NCBI RefSeq assembly: GCF_000350225.1 | Contig: NW_005179233.1 | Span: forward strand, 37,540-101,539 | Source: Chondrus crispus | Lineage: Eukaryota; Rhodophyta; Florideophyceae; Gigartinales; Gigartinaceae | Direction of reading: 5' to 3' | Length of the DNA: 64,000 nucleotides | Part shown: positions 44,742-55,303 of the stretch, one piece after another | Layout of the letters: every line of letters starts with the position of its first letter | How positions within the stretch are numbered: the stretch's first letter is position 1 | The notes under the pieces: generated by a model | The model's input: only the letters and a program-made list of their open reading frames with translations | Database searches by the model: none | What the model was told of the DNA's origin: nothing | Program-made: the position numbers and the translations under genes

Positions 44742-44821
44742 CTATTCCTTGCAGCTCCACCATATCCCCTCGCTTCAACTTATGCCATGAGGCAAAAATT
44801 TCGTGTCAATCAAAAATACAA

Positions 44822-44894
44822 GTCCCCAGTGGGGCTTGAACCCACGGCCTCGAGATTAACAGTCCCGCGCTCTAACCAGCTGAGCTATGGAGAC
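44822..44894 (-). tRNA. tRNA-Asn (GTT anticodon)
   Basis: The 73-nt sequence folds as a full cloverleaf. The acceptor stem is GTCTCCA/TGGGGAC with one T-G pair. The D arm is GCTC-AGCTGGTTA-GAGC. The anticodon stem CGGGA/TCTCG encloses CTGTTAA, giving GTT. The T arm is GTGGG-TTCAAGC-CCCAC. There is no intron and no encoded CCA. The A box (TAGCTCAGCTGG) and B box (GGTTCAAGCCC) are good. A T run (ATTTTTG) about 8 nt past the 3' end fits RNA polymerase III termination. Confidence 0.97.
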
Positions 44895-47800
44895 AGTTCC
44901 TTGTGCAATTACTTGATGCCACGAGTAAAAGTGCTTGTTAATAAACTATCAAAATAATCGTGCTTTTGCCTGCACAAAGAATCGTGTTTTTTGGATATTT
45001 TAAACCACACTTCCCTCTCATCCTCTTGCCAACCGTCTCCTATCTCTGACCAGTAATAATCTAGCATGAACAAGGTAACGCCAGTGATATTTATCAGAAA
45101 GTTGGAGAGGTTGTCATCTCCTCCATTATCTGCCAGAAGGGGGAGCGCCGCCTCCCCCTTCTGGACTGGCACTTCGTTCCTCTTGCGTTCGACACCCTTG
45201 GCGCTCCAAGCGCCCGCACTACAGCTGTGTTCGAGTCCCTCGCCCATAAAATTTCCATCCCCACCGGTACCGCATGGCGTTGAGAGAGTCGGGACTTTGC
45301 ACCGACTCTCTCTGACCCTCTCAGATAGTCGGGACTTTGCAGTACTTTCTCAGACTCTCAGATAGAATACAAGATATAAAATACAAGATATAAAATACAA
45401 GATCACCAAGCCACAAAAGGTCCTTATCCTAGTTTCCGAAGACTCCCCTGTCGACGTACGTCCTGGTCTCTCCCTAAAACGCTCCCCTTCCCGACTTCTT
45501 CTCTCTCACATTAAATTATCCCGGCCACTTCGTTCCATACTTGTGTTGCCACGCAGACCTCCACTCGCTCCGGCCATCTGGCTTTGCTTCGCGATATCTT
45601 TCGCCCTTTTCCACGCCATCGCGTTAGCCAACTCTCATGTCCCCGTAATCTCCAATCCTTGCCTCGGTCTTCAGTTCAACCGCCGTCGCTACCCTCCTCA
45701 CTCCATTGATGGATGCATCTAACTGTCTCTGCACCTCCTATGGACTTGCAAAAGAATCAAAGTAAAATCAGCTCTTGGAGACCGTTTATTTTACTCCCTT
45801 TCTCTACGACGCTCATAAAATACACCCCATTCTCTGCCTTTGAGGGAGAGAGGAAGTCCACGCTCGCAGTAGAAGACGGGCTTCGAGTGTAACCATTTCC
45901 AGCGTCTATCCCAGGGGCACCATCTCAAAAATACACGGCGGCCATCGCATTGGCCCGCGACGCTTGCCATATCGCCTTTCCCCGAAATCATATCTTGACT
46001 ACCATGTCCTAACGGACGACTAAACAGCAAGGGCCTTTCCTCTGTGACATATGTATATCCGACTTTGGTTTCAAGTTAGAACTCGGGCAACTCATTTAGA
46101 GCCTTTATGTAACGTGATGTGTCCGCAATGTTTCTCCCATGTTTTCGTTCGGGGGTCGGGGGTCGCTATTGCTACGCTGCACCTGTTCACTCACTATAAC
46201 TTGGCGCTGAACACCATTCGACGTAGATTTCCACCTCGCCTTCTAAAGCAATTAGCGCTTGAGTCGATTGTCCGTCCACTTGTCGACAATGCAAGCTACT
46301 TCTGAGCTTATGCAACTTTTACATTACCTGTAGGAATAGGTGTCCGTGTGACGCTTTCAGGATTACCACACGAGACAAACAGCCAAAATCTTGGCCTTTC
46401 GCATCGCCACTATATAGTCCGCGACACGCTTGTACTGCACGTCTTTAACCTCGCTGGCCTCACTCGAAGCTTTAATGTGCCCTTAACTGATTAGCGGCAT
46501 AGTGGCCCACCCCACTGGACTATCCACTAACTGCCCATGGCATCACGGCACGCAGTCCCTACTGGTGCCAGTCATTAAGCATGTCGTTTAGCACGTTCGT
46601 GGTGCTTCTGAAAGAATCGGGGTGGGCGAACTCAGGACCCACCCCTGGATCCTTTGGGACGCGCTCTTTATTCACGTCGATATCGTCCTCGACCTCGGCT
46701 AGCATTAAGTCCTCCTCCCCAGTGACAAGTTCGGTGCCCCATGTACCCGCCCCGTTTCGCGCACGTCGCATCCTGTCAGCCACACAGTCTTGTCGCGCTA
46801 TGCTTCCAAGGCCTTATCCTGTATTCTCCTTCATGCCGTGGTTCACTTGAGAGTTTCTTACAGCGAGAATCCTCTGCCAGAGATTTTGTTTCTGAGGATA
46901 TTCAGGAGTACATGGTAACCCATTCGGCGAGACTTAACATCTTCTATCAGACATAGAGTCACTCTACTGGAGATGACGCAAGGCAGTAAAGCGATTGCTG
47001 GATTGCTCCAAGCATACGTGTACCTCTTGTGTGTTGGGCGTCGATGAAAACCTCATCAGTGACTGCTGACGAATGCTGCGCTCAGAGGTTTAGAAATCCT
47101 CTTCCTATGATTCCTCTTCCTATGATGCCACCATTTGCAATGTGACTGTAGGACAAAGGCGTGCGCGGCGGTACAAACGTGGAAGGCCATGTTAAACTAC
47201 CCCTCTTTAGTTTGCTTTATATATTGGACATAGGGTACAACTGCTACATGTGGGGCACACTTTTGCCCAAACGAAGGCGGAAAAGGGCATGTCTTCAAGC
47301 ATCAACATGGGCTTCCCTGTCATCCGCGCCAGAGTTGCAGATTCTAAGCCGATACAGAACGGATGAAATTTCCCTGTCCTTTGACAGCGCTTTTTTCTTT
47401 TAACTTGTGTTCTGGCCTTATCGCGATGCCCGGGTTTATTTCTTTTTCGTTGAACATAGACAGACGGCTTTTCTTTGACGCCAGAACTTAATTTATTTAA
47501 TTCCGGGTGTGGATTGCTTTGGCTCAGCACTTGTCACATCCTCTACGCACTTCATTGAAGCTGCTGTGCTTATTCGCTCGAATTAAGGCTCTGAGTCTCG
47601 AATATAAATTTTTGTCATCTTTCGCTAATTAACTCCAACGTACTATTCATCCCCGTCTCTTCCCAAGTACTCAAACATGCAAATATTTTGGTACGGCTGT
47701 GTCTTCAGTCCTTATCAACAACCGGTCAAATGTACAGCGCTCAGAAAAAGGTTGTAGTCTTGCTCATCTTTTTTCTTTTCCAAGTTTGCAGCTTCTAAAG

Positions 47801-47918
47801 ACTAAATCACCGTCGTAAAGACAAAAATCAACCGGAGATTGCGACCCTGAAGAGGCGTGGACTCCAAGCGACGGAGACACATTCTACAGGAATACATTGC
47901 TATTTGGAAAGACAAGAC
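44895..47918. other. Gene-poor stretch, 3 kb, with small repeats
   Basis: A perfect hairpin lies at 45282-45312 (GAGAGAGTCGG ... CCGACTCTCTC). Its loop sequence GTCGGGACTTTGCA recurs at about 45329. Three copies of ATACAAGATATAAA follow at about 45367-45402. An open plus-strand segment of about 100 codons (from about 45417), with a hydrophobic stretch but no start codon, might be a gene remnant. I assign no gene. Confidence 0.35.
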
Positions 47919-48773
47919 ATGTATTATCATCCGCTGAAGAGTCCTCATGGCTCCGGAAGGCATCGCTCCCGATATTGTGGAGAACGCAGCACAGAGCTTC
48001 AAAACCTAATCCTTCGGTTTCGGCGAGTTCGTCGAGTTTGTCGTCCATATTTCGCAATCGTCGTTCGTCTTCTCATTGTCTTGTTCACCGTCATTGAGCT
48101 TAAACCGACTATTAGCCACTTTGATGACGAACTCCTTCCGTTCATCTCCAGAGTTAACGTACTGCTCGGAACAATGGCATCTGTTTTTTCTGTTATCTAC
48201 TTTGACGTGCGCGCCTTCAATGTCATAGTGATCCTGGCTATCTTCATTAAATTCCTCTTCGACATGACGGAGCACGAGCGCTTCTCCCTCTTCCAGCAGC
48301 TCGCTTGGATCACTCTCCACGCGACAGCCGTGCTCTTTTCGATGTTCACAGGGCGAAGAAGGTCGATATGCAAGCCGACGGCGTTCAAATCGCCCATCAA
48401 AGGCGATAGCTTTCTTTCTTGCACGCTCAAGCACATGCAGCAGGTAGATGTGCTGGAGGCTGGGATTCGGATGCAGGTGGCTATCCTGGCGATTGATTAC
48501 TCGCTGTCGTCGCACGTGGGGGGCACGGCGTTTTTCTTCACGCTTCCCTTCGCCGTGCTCTACGCGACGGGTTACTCGACGCGCAGAAACGGAGCTGTGA
48601 CTTTGTTGCTGCTGTTCGTTTACGCGCTATCGAGCGAGAATTCGCCGATTCTCGGGTTTAACTGGGTCAAGGTGGTAAGCACGATGGCAGCAGCGGCGTT
48701 GACGTTGAGCGTGGGGCCGGGGTTGTTGACGGTAGACGAATGGCTCGCTTGCTCCAAGCAGCTGTGCTACTAG
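47919..48773 (+). CDS. SURF4/Erv29-like ER cargo-receptor membrane protein
   Basis: This 284-residue protein starts at the ATG at 47919. An Arg-rich N-terminal segment (RFRRVRRVCRPYFAIVVRLL) leads into the first of about six or seven hydrophobic helices. The last helix ends in LSVGPGLLTVDEW, close to the GPG...DE end of SURF4/Erv29. That family carries soluble secretory cargo from ER to Golgi in COPII vesicles. The length is near the family norm of about 270. The usual C-terminal dilysine retrieval signal is missing, and the protein ends ACSKQLCY instead. The assignment rests on the overall pattern and this terminal motif, and another DoxX-like membrane protein is possible. Confidence 0.5.
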   Translation: MYYHPLKSPHGSGRHRSRYCGERSTELQNLILRFRRVRRVCRPYFAIVVRLLIVLFTVIELKPTISHFDDELLPFISRVNVLLGTMASVFSVIYFDVRAFNVIVILAIFIKFLFDMTEHERFSLFQQLAWITLHATAVLFSMFTGRRRSICKPTAFKSPIKGDSFLSCTLKHMQQVDVLEAGIRMQVAILAIDYSLSSHVGGTAFFFTLPFAVLYATGYSTRRNGAVTLLLLFVYALSSENSPILGFNWVKVVSTMAAAALTLSVGPGLLTVDEWLACSKQLCY

Positions 48774-49056
48774 TAGCGGAAAGCGGGGGACACAAAAGTA
48801 ACTGCATGCAAGCGTGGGCACAACCTGTACTGTTTGAATAGATAAAGAAGAAAGGAACGGTTTACTTGAGAAGGTTTCTCGCTGCAGTGCAGTTGAAGGT
48901 CGGGAACAAACGCATCCAGAGTAGCGCGGGCGAGGGCTTCGTCGTCAGCCGACGGCGGGGGCGGCTGAATCAAGCGGTTGAAGAGAAAAAGACAGGCAGC
49001 CTCGCATATGCAGAAAGCGGGTCAGGAAGGAAAACAAGCAGATGCACGCAAAAGCC

Positions 49057-49746
49057 CTAATAACGCGGAGGGGGAGCGCCGCCTTGCAGGGCGGCGAGTC
49101 GTGCTACGAGATCATCGGGGGCACCGACGGCGTCGTTATTGGCAACATGAGCGGGCTGGCCAACCGGGGCGGCGTGGCCCGAAATCCTATCGCCGACGTC
49201 GAGGTTGTTCTCATCAGCGATCTTCTGCAGCAAGTTGTTGACCTGGTTTTGCGGGGTGGAACTGCTGGTACTCTCGCCAATGGCAGAATCCATAACTTTT
49301 GTGCTGAGGTCCAAGTCCTCGCTCTGCTTGATGAACTTCTCCATGGTGTAGCTAATCTGACTGACGTCCATGGTGGCGAGTGCCTGGTCGAGGTTTGCAG
49401 TGACAGCGACCATGGAGTCGGAGACCTGGGCGCGGACTTGCTGTGCCTGGAGCTTTCCGGCGACGGCCTCGAGCTGGGACTGGAGCTTAAGGTAGGAGAG
49501 GGCCTCGCTTTGGATGCGGATGGCGTTCTCGGCATGGATGCGTGCGCCGGGCATGTTGTTCTTGGCCAATGCATCCTTTGCTTTCTTTTCTTCCAGGGCG
49601 GTCTGCTTTTGAGACTTGGCGGCTTGGCGGCCGACAGTCTTCGAGGTGAAGCGCATTTTGAAGATAACCTCTTGCATGGAGGGAGGCGGCGGGGCTTGGT
49701 GAACCGGGGGCGGCGGGGGGGGTGCCTTTTTGCCGAAGAGACCCAT
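49057..49746 (-). CDS. CHMP1/Vps46 (ESCRT-III regulatory subunit)
   Basis: This 229-residue coiled-coil protein acts at endosomes and the abscission site, recruiting the Vps4 AAA-ATPase to ESCRT-III polymers. The ATG at 49746 starts MGLFGKKAPPPPPP. A Pro-rich insertion of about 15 residues precedes the first helix, which is unusual for CHMP1. The Lys/Arg/Ala-rich helical core follows, including AKNNMPGARIHAENAIR and VSQISYTMEKFIKQSEDLD. The C-terminus DDLVARLAALQ fits a MIT-interacting motif. No intron is needed. The long open frame on the opposite strand is a shadow. Confidence 0.9.
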   Translation of the reverse strand: MGLFGKKAPPPPPPVHQAPPPPSMQEVIFKMRFTSKTVGRQAAKSQKQTALEEKKAKDALAKNNMPGARIHAENAIRIQSEALSYLKLQSQLEAVAGKLQAQQVRAQVSDSMVAVTANLDQALATMDVSQISYTMEKFIKQSEDLDLSTKVMDSAIGESTSSSTPQNQVNNLLQKIADENNLDVGDRISGHAAPVGQPAHVANNDAVGAPDDLVARLAALQGGAPPPRY

Positions 49747-50531
49747 GGTGATGGTGAAAAGAAGGTGGACGGGGGAGTGAAAGGGAGTTTTGGTGAAGGG
49801 TGCAGGAGAGGGGTGGGTGTGTGTAGGAGGACGTGGAAGGGGACCGTTTTAATGCACTCATTTCAGGAGTGCCATAGTTAGGGGAAAGAGTGGCGGGGAA
49901 ATACACCGTTGCATATCCGCACCTCTTTCATCATCGCTGGTCGGGGGTGGTTCGGTGTCTGAGCCTCTTTCTGAGAGTGAAAGTAGCATCGCTGGTCATG
50001 GGTGCTTCGGAAGGAAATTATCCAAAAAAAACGGTCATTCGAATGTAATGATTAAGACTCGACACCCGGCTCTGAATGCCGATTGGCAGCACAGCCCTTG
50101 TTACTCGATACTCGTTGCTTGTCACACCGTCATTGTTGGCAAGCACTCACCAAAGGCGAGAAGCACGGCTGCTTCTTTCTTACCTGTAATGCACCCGGCT
50201 TACATTTATCCTGGACCTTGGCCATACGTTCTGTACTACAGTACATCTTCATGTGTTGTCAAGTCTACAGTATTGACTTGATCATATTCTGATGACCACG
50301 ACAGATGAACAACGACAGATGACCACGACAGACGCTCATACACACCAACTGCTGCCGTGTATACTGTGTAAACGCAGAGCACAGTACGTACTACGTAGAG
50401 GGTTCGTTCTTCTAGACGGTGACTAGCTGGCTAGGGGAAGAAAATCCTCTCCAACACCAATCTCGCCACCACCAATGCTTGCACCATCCGTGTCTGCACC
50501 ACCAAGTGTCCGCACCGCCATTCCTATTCCC
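49747..50531. other. Intergenic region, no gene seen
   Basis: CHMP1's promoter must lie at its left end. GATGACCACGACAGATGAAC-type short repeats occur at about 50290-50330, and TACAGTAC-type motifs at 50238 and 50390. Confidence 0.35.
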
Positions 50532-52832
50532 CTACGTCCTCGAAAACATGCTCCCGCTCATCGCCCGCAGCCCGTGAACGCCGCGAACCTCCGCGTCAAA
50601 AAACGGCACCTTGGTCAGTCCGATCCCCTTGTCCTCGCCGGCCCTCCTCAACTCCTCCACGCACCTCTCCTGCCCTTGCAGGATCCTCTGCACAAACTTT
50701 TCCGCCGCCGCGTCGGCAATCACCTGGTTCACCACCACGTTCTTCACCAGAATCCCGTCCTTCCGTAGCGACCGCACCAGCCGCTCCGACTCGGCCATCG
50801 CCAGCCCAGTCGGCACCGTCACGATCGCAAACTGCGTCCGCTCCTCGTCTTTCACCAGCTCGCGCAGCTCCACCATGTTCTCTCGCAGTTTCTCCACCCC
50901 TTGCGCTGCACGGTCCACCGCGTCCGCCGAGTCTTTGCGCCCGAGCACGTTGCGCAGCGTGTCCATCGCTGAGTCCAGCCGCTTTTTCAGACGCATCACC
51001 TTGCCCAGGAACTTGTCTAGAAAGTCGGGGAAGCTCAGCAGACGCAAAGTGTGCCCCGTAGGCGCCGTGTCAACTACTACCCGGTCAAAGTCCCCAAACT
51101 TCACCAGCTCCATTACTTGAGTGAGCGCCACAAGTTCGTCGATGCCTGGTGGCGTGTTATCCAGAAGACTCGCAAACTCTTCCAGCCCCAGCTTGCGTGC
51201 CAGGTCCCGCCCCACCCCGCCACTCCCTTCCCGCACAAAATCCTTCGCCAGCGCTTGGAACGACGCAATAGCCGCTTCCGTGTCTATCTCCATCGCGAAC
51301 AACTCCCCTTCCGGCATTTCGATCTCCACTGGCGCCCCTCCCTTCAACTCCACTTGCAGGGCATCCGCAAGAGAATGCGCTGGGTCCGTAGAAAGCACAA
51401 GCGTTTTGAAGCCCTCTACCGCCAGCTTTGTTCCCAACGCCGCGCTGATGCTCGTTTTGCCCACACCACCTTTCCCTCCCACAAAAACAAACTGAGACTC
51501 TGCACCCTCTGATACACGAGCATCTTCGTCAAACAGTCTACCGTATGATTTCCTTCGGTTCTCCTTGAATGCTATATTCCCCATCGCCTCAAGGCCATAA
51601 ATGCCTCGCACTTCAGTATCAAAACGCGGTACAATAGTAACTGCGAGACCATACTCGTCTGCAATTTGCTCTGTGGCAAACGATATTTCTCGTGCCTGAC
51701 CTTTCCGCACCTGGCTCAGATATTTGTCAACACTAACTTTGTTTCCTTCGGGCAAAATCTGGTTGACGACCACGTGACGCACCCAAATACCTTCGTCCCA
51801 TAGTTTTTCGATCAAGCGCTTGCTCTCCGCCACCGCCAGCTCCGTCGCAATCGAAACAACTACAAATTCGGTGCGTTCCGGATCTCGAAACAGATCACTC
51901 AGCTCGATCATCTTATCTCTGTATACAGCCACTCTCTTCGACGCCTTTTCCAACGCCACATTCATATCGACCTTCTTATCCCACCCCATGAACATTTTCG
52001 TCACGTTCCCAATCAGCCCCTTTGCACTATTCAGCCTCCCCCTCAGCGCAAGAGCTTGCGTCAAGAACTTGTCCAAAAAGTCCGGGAACGCGAGGAACCT
52101 CAGCGTGTGCCCCGTCGGCGCCGTGTCGATCACGACGCGGTCAAACTTGATGTCCGAATTCTCCTGTTCCACCAAGTCCAACACACTCACCAACGCAATA
52201 AGCTCATCGGCCCCGGGGGGAATAGTTTCCAGGACTTCGCTAAACTCCTGCAACCCGAGTTTATCAGCCACGGAGCTCCAACCGCCCTTCTCCGTCTCCT
52301 CCCCGTCTGCGTTCGTCGCCGGCGCGTTTAGCGACGTAACGAGTTCGCGGAACTGCTCCACGGCCTCGCGTGTGTCCGACTCGATCGCGTAGAGCCCCAT
52401 CTCCGGGTCGACGCGATGCATCTTTCCATCGGACAAGTCGAAACGCAATGCATCGCCAAGCGAATGCGCTGGGTCAGTTGAGATGACGAGGGTAGTCAGG
52501 CCGGCGTCTGCGCACTCCACCGCAACGGCGGCGGCGCTCGAGGTCTTGCCTACGCCGCCTTTGCCTCCGAAGAAGATGAAGCGACGTTGGTCGCGCTGCG
52601 CGACTAGTGAATCTAAATTGGCGGAAGAGGCCGTTTTGGAGGCTGCGACATTGCCCACATCTGCCACGGCAACTGTACGTGGTTTGGCGCGGAGACGCTT
52701 TCGAGCAAAGTGGGACGACTTGCGGTGGGATAGAAGGCTGCGGGGGGTGACGGTCGAGCTTCGAGACGGGACAACGACAGGGGGGAGGAAGGCTGGTGCA
52801 AGTGGCATTGGTGGTTGTGTCCACTCTGGCAT
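50532..52832 (-). CDS. Tandem-domain GET3/ArsA-type ATPase, probably plastid-targeted
   Basis: This 766-residue single-exon protein has two complete ArsA/GET3 ATPase domains. Each has a deviant P-loop GGKGGVGKTS (near residues 88 and 450), a TDPAHSLxDAL switch I block and a DTAPTGHT switch II block. GET3-class ATPases insert tail-anchored membrane proteins, and bacterial ArsA pairs two such domains with an arsenite pump. I see no CxxC zinc motif or ArsA-type Cys triad. That points to the plastid GET3b/d-like group, not cytosolic GET3. The first 60 or so residues are Ser/Arg/Pro-rich and almost free of acidic residues, like a transit peptide. The two domains are clearly divergent, so the fusion is old. 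Confidence 0.85.
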   Translation of the reverse strand: MPEWTQPPMPLAPAFLPPVVVPSRSSTVTPRSLLSHRKSSHFARKRLRAKPRTVAVADVGNVAASKTASSANLDSLVAQRDQRRFIFFGGKGGVGKTSSAAAVAVECADAGLTTLVISTDPAHSLGDALRFDLSDGKMHRVDPEMGLYAIESDTREAVEQFRELVTSLNAPATNADGEETEKGGWSSVADKLGLQEFSEVLETIPPGADELIALVSVLDLVEQENSDIKFDRVVIDTAPTGHTLRFLAFPDFLDKFLTQALALRGRLNSAKGLIGNVTKMFMGWDKKVDMNVALEKASKRVAVYRDKMIELSDLFRDPERTEFVVVSIATELAVAESKRLIEKLWDEGIWVRHVVVNQILPEGNKVSVDKYLSQVRKGQAREISFATEQIADEYGLAVTIVPRFDTEVRGIYGLEAMGNIAFKENRRKSYGRLFDEDARVSEGAESQFVFVGGKGGVGKTSISAALGTKLAVEGFKTLVLSTDPAHSLADALQVELKGGAPVEIEMPEGELFAMEIDTEAAIASFQALAKDFVREGSGGVGRDLARKLGLEEFASLLDNTPPGIDELVALTQVMELVKFGDFDRVVVDTAPTGHTLRLLSFPDFLDKFLGKVMRLKKRLDSAMDTLRNVLGRKDSADAVDRAAQGVEKLRENMVELRELVKDEERTQFAIVTVPTGLAMAESERLVRSLRKDGILVKNVVVNQVIADAAAEKFVQRILQGQERCVEELRRAGEDKGIGLTKVPFFDAEVRGVHGLRAMSGSMFSRT

Positions 52833-53413
52833 AGGCGCTGCGTTGAGGAAGATATTTGTGCTGAAGATGGATGAGGACGAGATACCGTGTTGCGGGGAAG
52901 GATTAGTTGGCCAGGGTAGGGCAGTCAGAGCTGGCGGTGTGTGAAGCTCTGCACAAAGGAACGATGCGCATCCAGAGATGATCCACCTCTGGAAATAAAT
53001 TTATTTACGACAGGATGCAAGTAGAGCCCTTGCGCGGTAAGATACAGTATGGCACTTCGAGGAAAGTCGATCCTCTATCACCACCAACACGGGGACCTAA
53101 CACGCGCCGTCATATTCTTTTCCTTCTGGGATGGCTTGGATTGCACTACGTGAATGTTATGTCCTCGCCCTGCATAAAACGTGTCTTTCAGAATAGTGGC
53201 ACTGCGGACCTATTAAGCGTGGAGTCCAGCTCACCCTTGTCCCACTTTCCTCCTTCCTGCCTTCTCTCACTAGAGTATTGATTCCTTCAGGCAGTTTACT
53301 CGAAAACCCTTCACGTCCGTTCAAGGGCATGTCGCCTCTATCTGATAATTACAGACATATTGCCTGTGCGTCTCCAGCCCTGAGTACCCCCCCATGCACA
53401 CACTCACGCTTGT
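52833..53413. other. Intergenic region, no gene seen
   Basis: The promoter of the GET3-like gene lies at the left end. A GATACAGTATGGCA motif at about 53041 resembles AGTACAGTATGGCA at about 44344. No gene is visible. Confidence 0.35.
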
Positions 53414-53809
53414 TCAATTATCTGTTGCCGGCGTGGTAGGCATCTTCTTCGGGGGCGCCTTCTTCGTCTCGATCCCGTGATCCCTAACAGCATCAATAAA
53501 AGCCTTAATCTTTCCGTGATACTTGCCCGGCCGTGTCCAGTACACCGCAGATATGCCCTTCGATGAGGCGTGGGTTCCAAACGCTTCGCCTACCATGCGC
53601 GCCGCCGCGACGGACGCCGTCGCGAAATTTCCACGCGGCGCGTCAGGGCCTGCGATCGCCTTACGCAAGTTCGGCTGGTTGGAGTGCACCCCTAGAATTA
53701 CGCGCCCGCCGGCTCGATCCACCAGCTGCGCGTGGATGTGCCGGTTCGTCAGGTTCAGCAACAGCTCAAAGGTTTCCCCGGGAAGCCGGCGCACGCGCAT
53801 CCGGCCCAT
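53414..53809 (-). CDS. Organellar-type ribosomal protein uL18
   Basis: From the ATG at 53809 this gives 131 residues with the uL18 (L18p/L5e) layout. LLLNLTNRHIHAQLVDRAGG comes first, then SNQPNLRKAI, then NFATASVAAARMVGEAF, and finally the conserved PGKYHGKIKAFIDAVRDHGI. uL18 binds 5S rRNA in the large subunit. It resembles the nuclear-encoded mitochondrial/bacterial-type proteins of plants, not cytosolic L5e. The frame is open upstream to 54160 without obvious homology. The 5' end is thus uncertain, and the true N-terminus with its targeting signal may lie in that extension or in an unseen upstream exon. Confidence 0.7.
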   Translation of the reverse strand: MGRMRVRRLPGETFELLLNLTNRHIHAQLVDRAGGRVILGVHSNQPNLRKAIAGPDAPRGNFATASVAAARMVGEAFGTHASSKGISAVYWTRPGKYHGKIKAFIDAVRDHGIETKKAPPKKMPTTPATDN

Positions 53810-55303
53810 GTTGAAGGAGCAGTGCGCGTCGGTCTGTTCGGTGTGTCTCTGATCTGTCGCCGGGGGTGGCGAATATGTGCTCGCGGCGGCCCACGGATGA
53901 AGGTACGGAGGGTGATACCAAGAACGTACGTTTTCGTCACAGTTGACAGAGGGCTGGCGAGGCCGCTGGACTTGATCGAAACACTGTGGCACGAAAAATC
54001 CAAAATTATAATAACTGAGCACAGCACAGCTATCGCGCCTCTTGAATTTCGGGAAGCTCCCTTTTTGTCTACAGAAGTCGGTAGATTGCGCACATTCATT
54101 CACTCTCCCGCTCTTTATTGTTGCAGACATGAGATGCGCACTGACAATAATAAGACGCACCAGTCACCCTTAATCAGCTCCTGTCTGTGAACGATTACTG
54201 ATGAACACCTCACACTGGCGTCAGCGAAACTTGCCTCTTTTATAGGATCACCAAGTTGGAGACATCTCCACAAGCGATATCCCCGCCATAGATTTTCGGA
54301 CAACGCAATGCCTCGCCGTGCATGCCTTAGGTGACGTCTCACAGAACAGATACATGTTCAAGAAGACTGCTGTACGAAAAAGAAATGAAACGCTCCTCAA
54401 TTGAAACATCGAGTATCAGGACATCTTGCGAACCACCAGTTCAATCGGGTGCAAAGAGGCAGTTACTTTGGAGCAGAGGTAAAATATGTCACGTCCCTAG
54501 GACGAAGGAAGAATATCTCCACCTCGGTTGTTGCACGTCCCTGAGAGGTTTGCCTGCTGCTGGCAGCGGGGGCACAGAGATATGTTGAAAGATTCGCTCA
54601 AAAAGAAAAAAGAATTCTGTTGATCGATATGCAAACGTTGTGCTCGAGGTTCAGACCAAGCGTTGACGATTGTGAATCCATACCACTTCGTGGAGGTGAT
54701 CGATCGTTCGTTCGTTCGAGTTGAGGTGCCAAAAAGCCCTAAACGCTGACCTCCCGGGCAGGAGATTCAACAGCTTTACATGCTCCAACTGATCCAGTCT
54801 AGCCATCCCCCTCGATGGGATCCTCTGAATTCGCTCTCTGCTTCTGCAATCGTGTGGAAACTATGTCGAGCAGCCCCACTCCCCTTTGGTTTCTATATTC
54901 GGAGAGAATCATCCTCGCCCTTTCAAAAGAATCATCCTCGCCCTTTCTCGCTTCGCGGAGAAAGAGAATCATCCTCGCCCTTTCTCTTGAAAGGGTGAGG
55001 ATGATTCTCTCCGAATATAGAAACAAAAGGGGAGGGGGCTTTCTCTTGAAAGGCGTTGAGTGTTATACTCTTCAATGTTTGGTGTATTTTCATGCAGAAC
55101 CATTGGGGGGAGAACAACTGAGACAGAACCAACGTAAAGGTTTCTCGATGGCAAAATTACTGAACCCTTTGCAGTCAAAAGACGTACACGTCTGCGCAGT
55201 CCTTGCAATGTCATAATTGAAAGTCTGTTGGCGTGATCATCACTAATTTGCGAGTTCCGCGAACGCGTTTGGGCGTCGATGAGGCGTGCCAAAACGACAA
55301 ACG
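53810..55303. other. Intergenic region holding a foldback repeat
   Basis: Apart from the possible upstream extension of uL18 and the inverted repeat at 54881-55032, I see no gene or element here. Confidence 0.35.
54881..55032. repeat. Foldback repeat with 44-bp arms
   Basis: The arms 54881-54924 and 54989-55032 match as reverse complements at 42 of 44 positions, beginning CCCCTTTKGTTTCTATATTC. The loop repeats AGAATCATCCTCGCCCTTTC twice more in direct orientation, so one unit is present four times, three forward and one inverted. No target duplication is visible. It may be a short foldback element or a template-switch product. Confidence 0.85.

Noticed and set aside
46559..46783. Acidic 74-codon minus-strand frame
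   Set aside because: It is too short, with no homology or splice context to support it. It could be a gene remnant, but nothing shows this.
49042..49881. 279-codon plus-strand frame
   Set aside because: It is antisense to the clear CHMP1 gene and Leu/Gly/Asp-rich, as expected for the complement of a helical Ala/Gln-rich protein.
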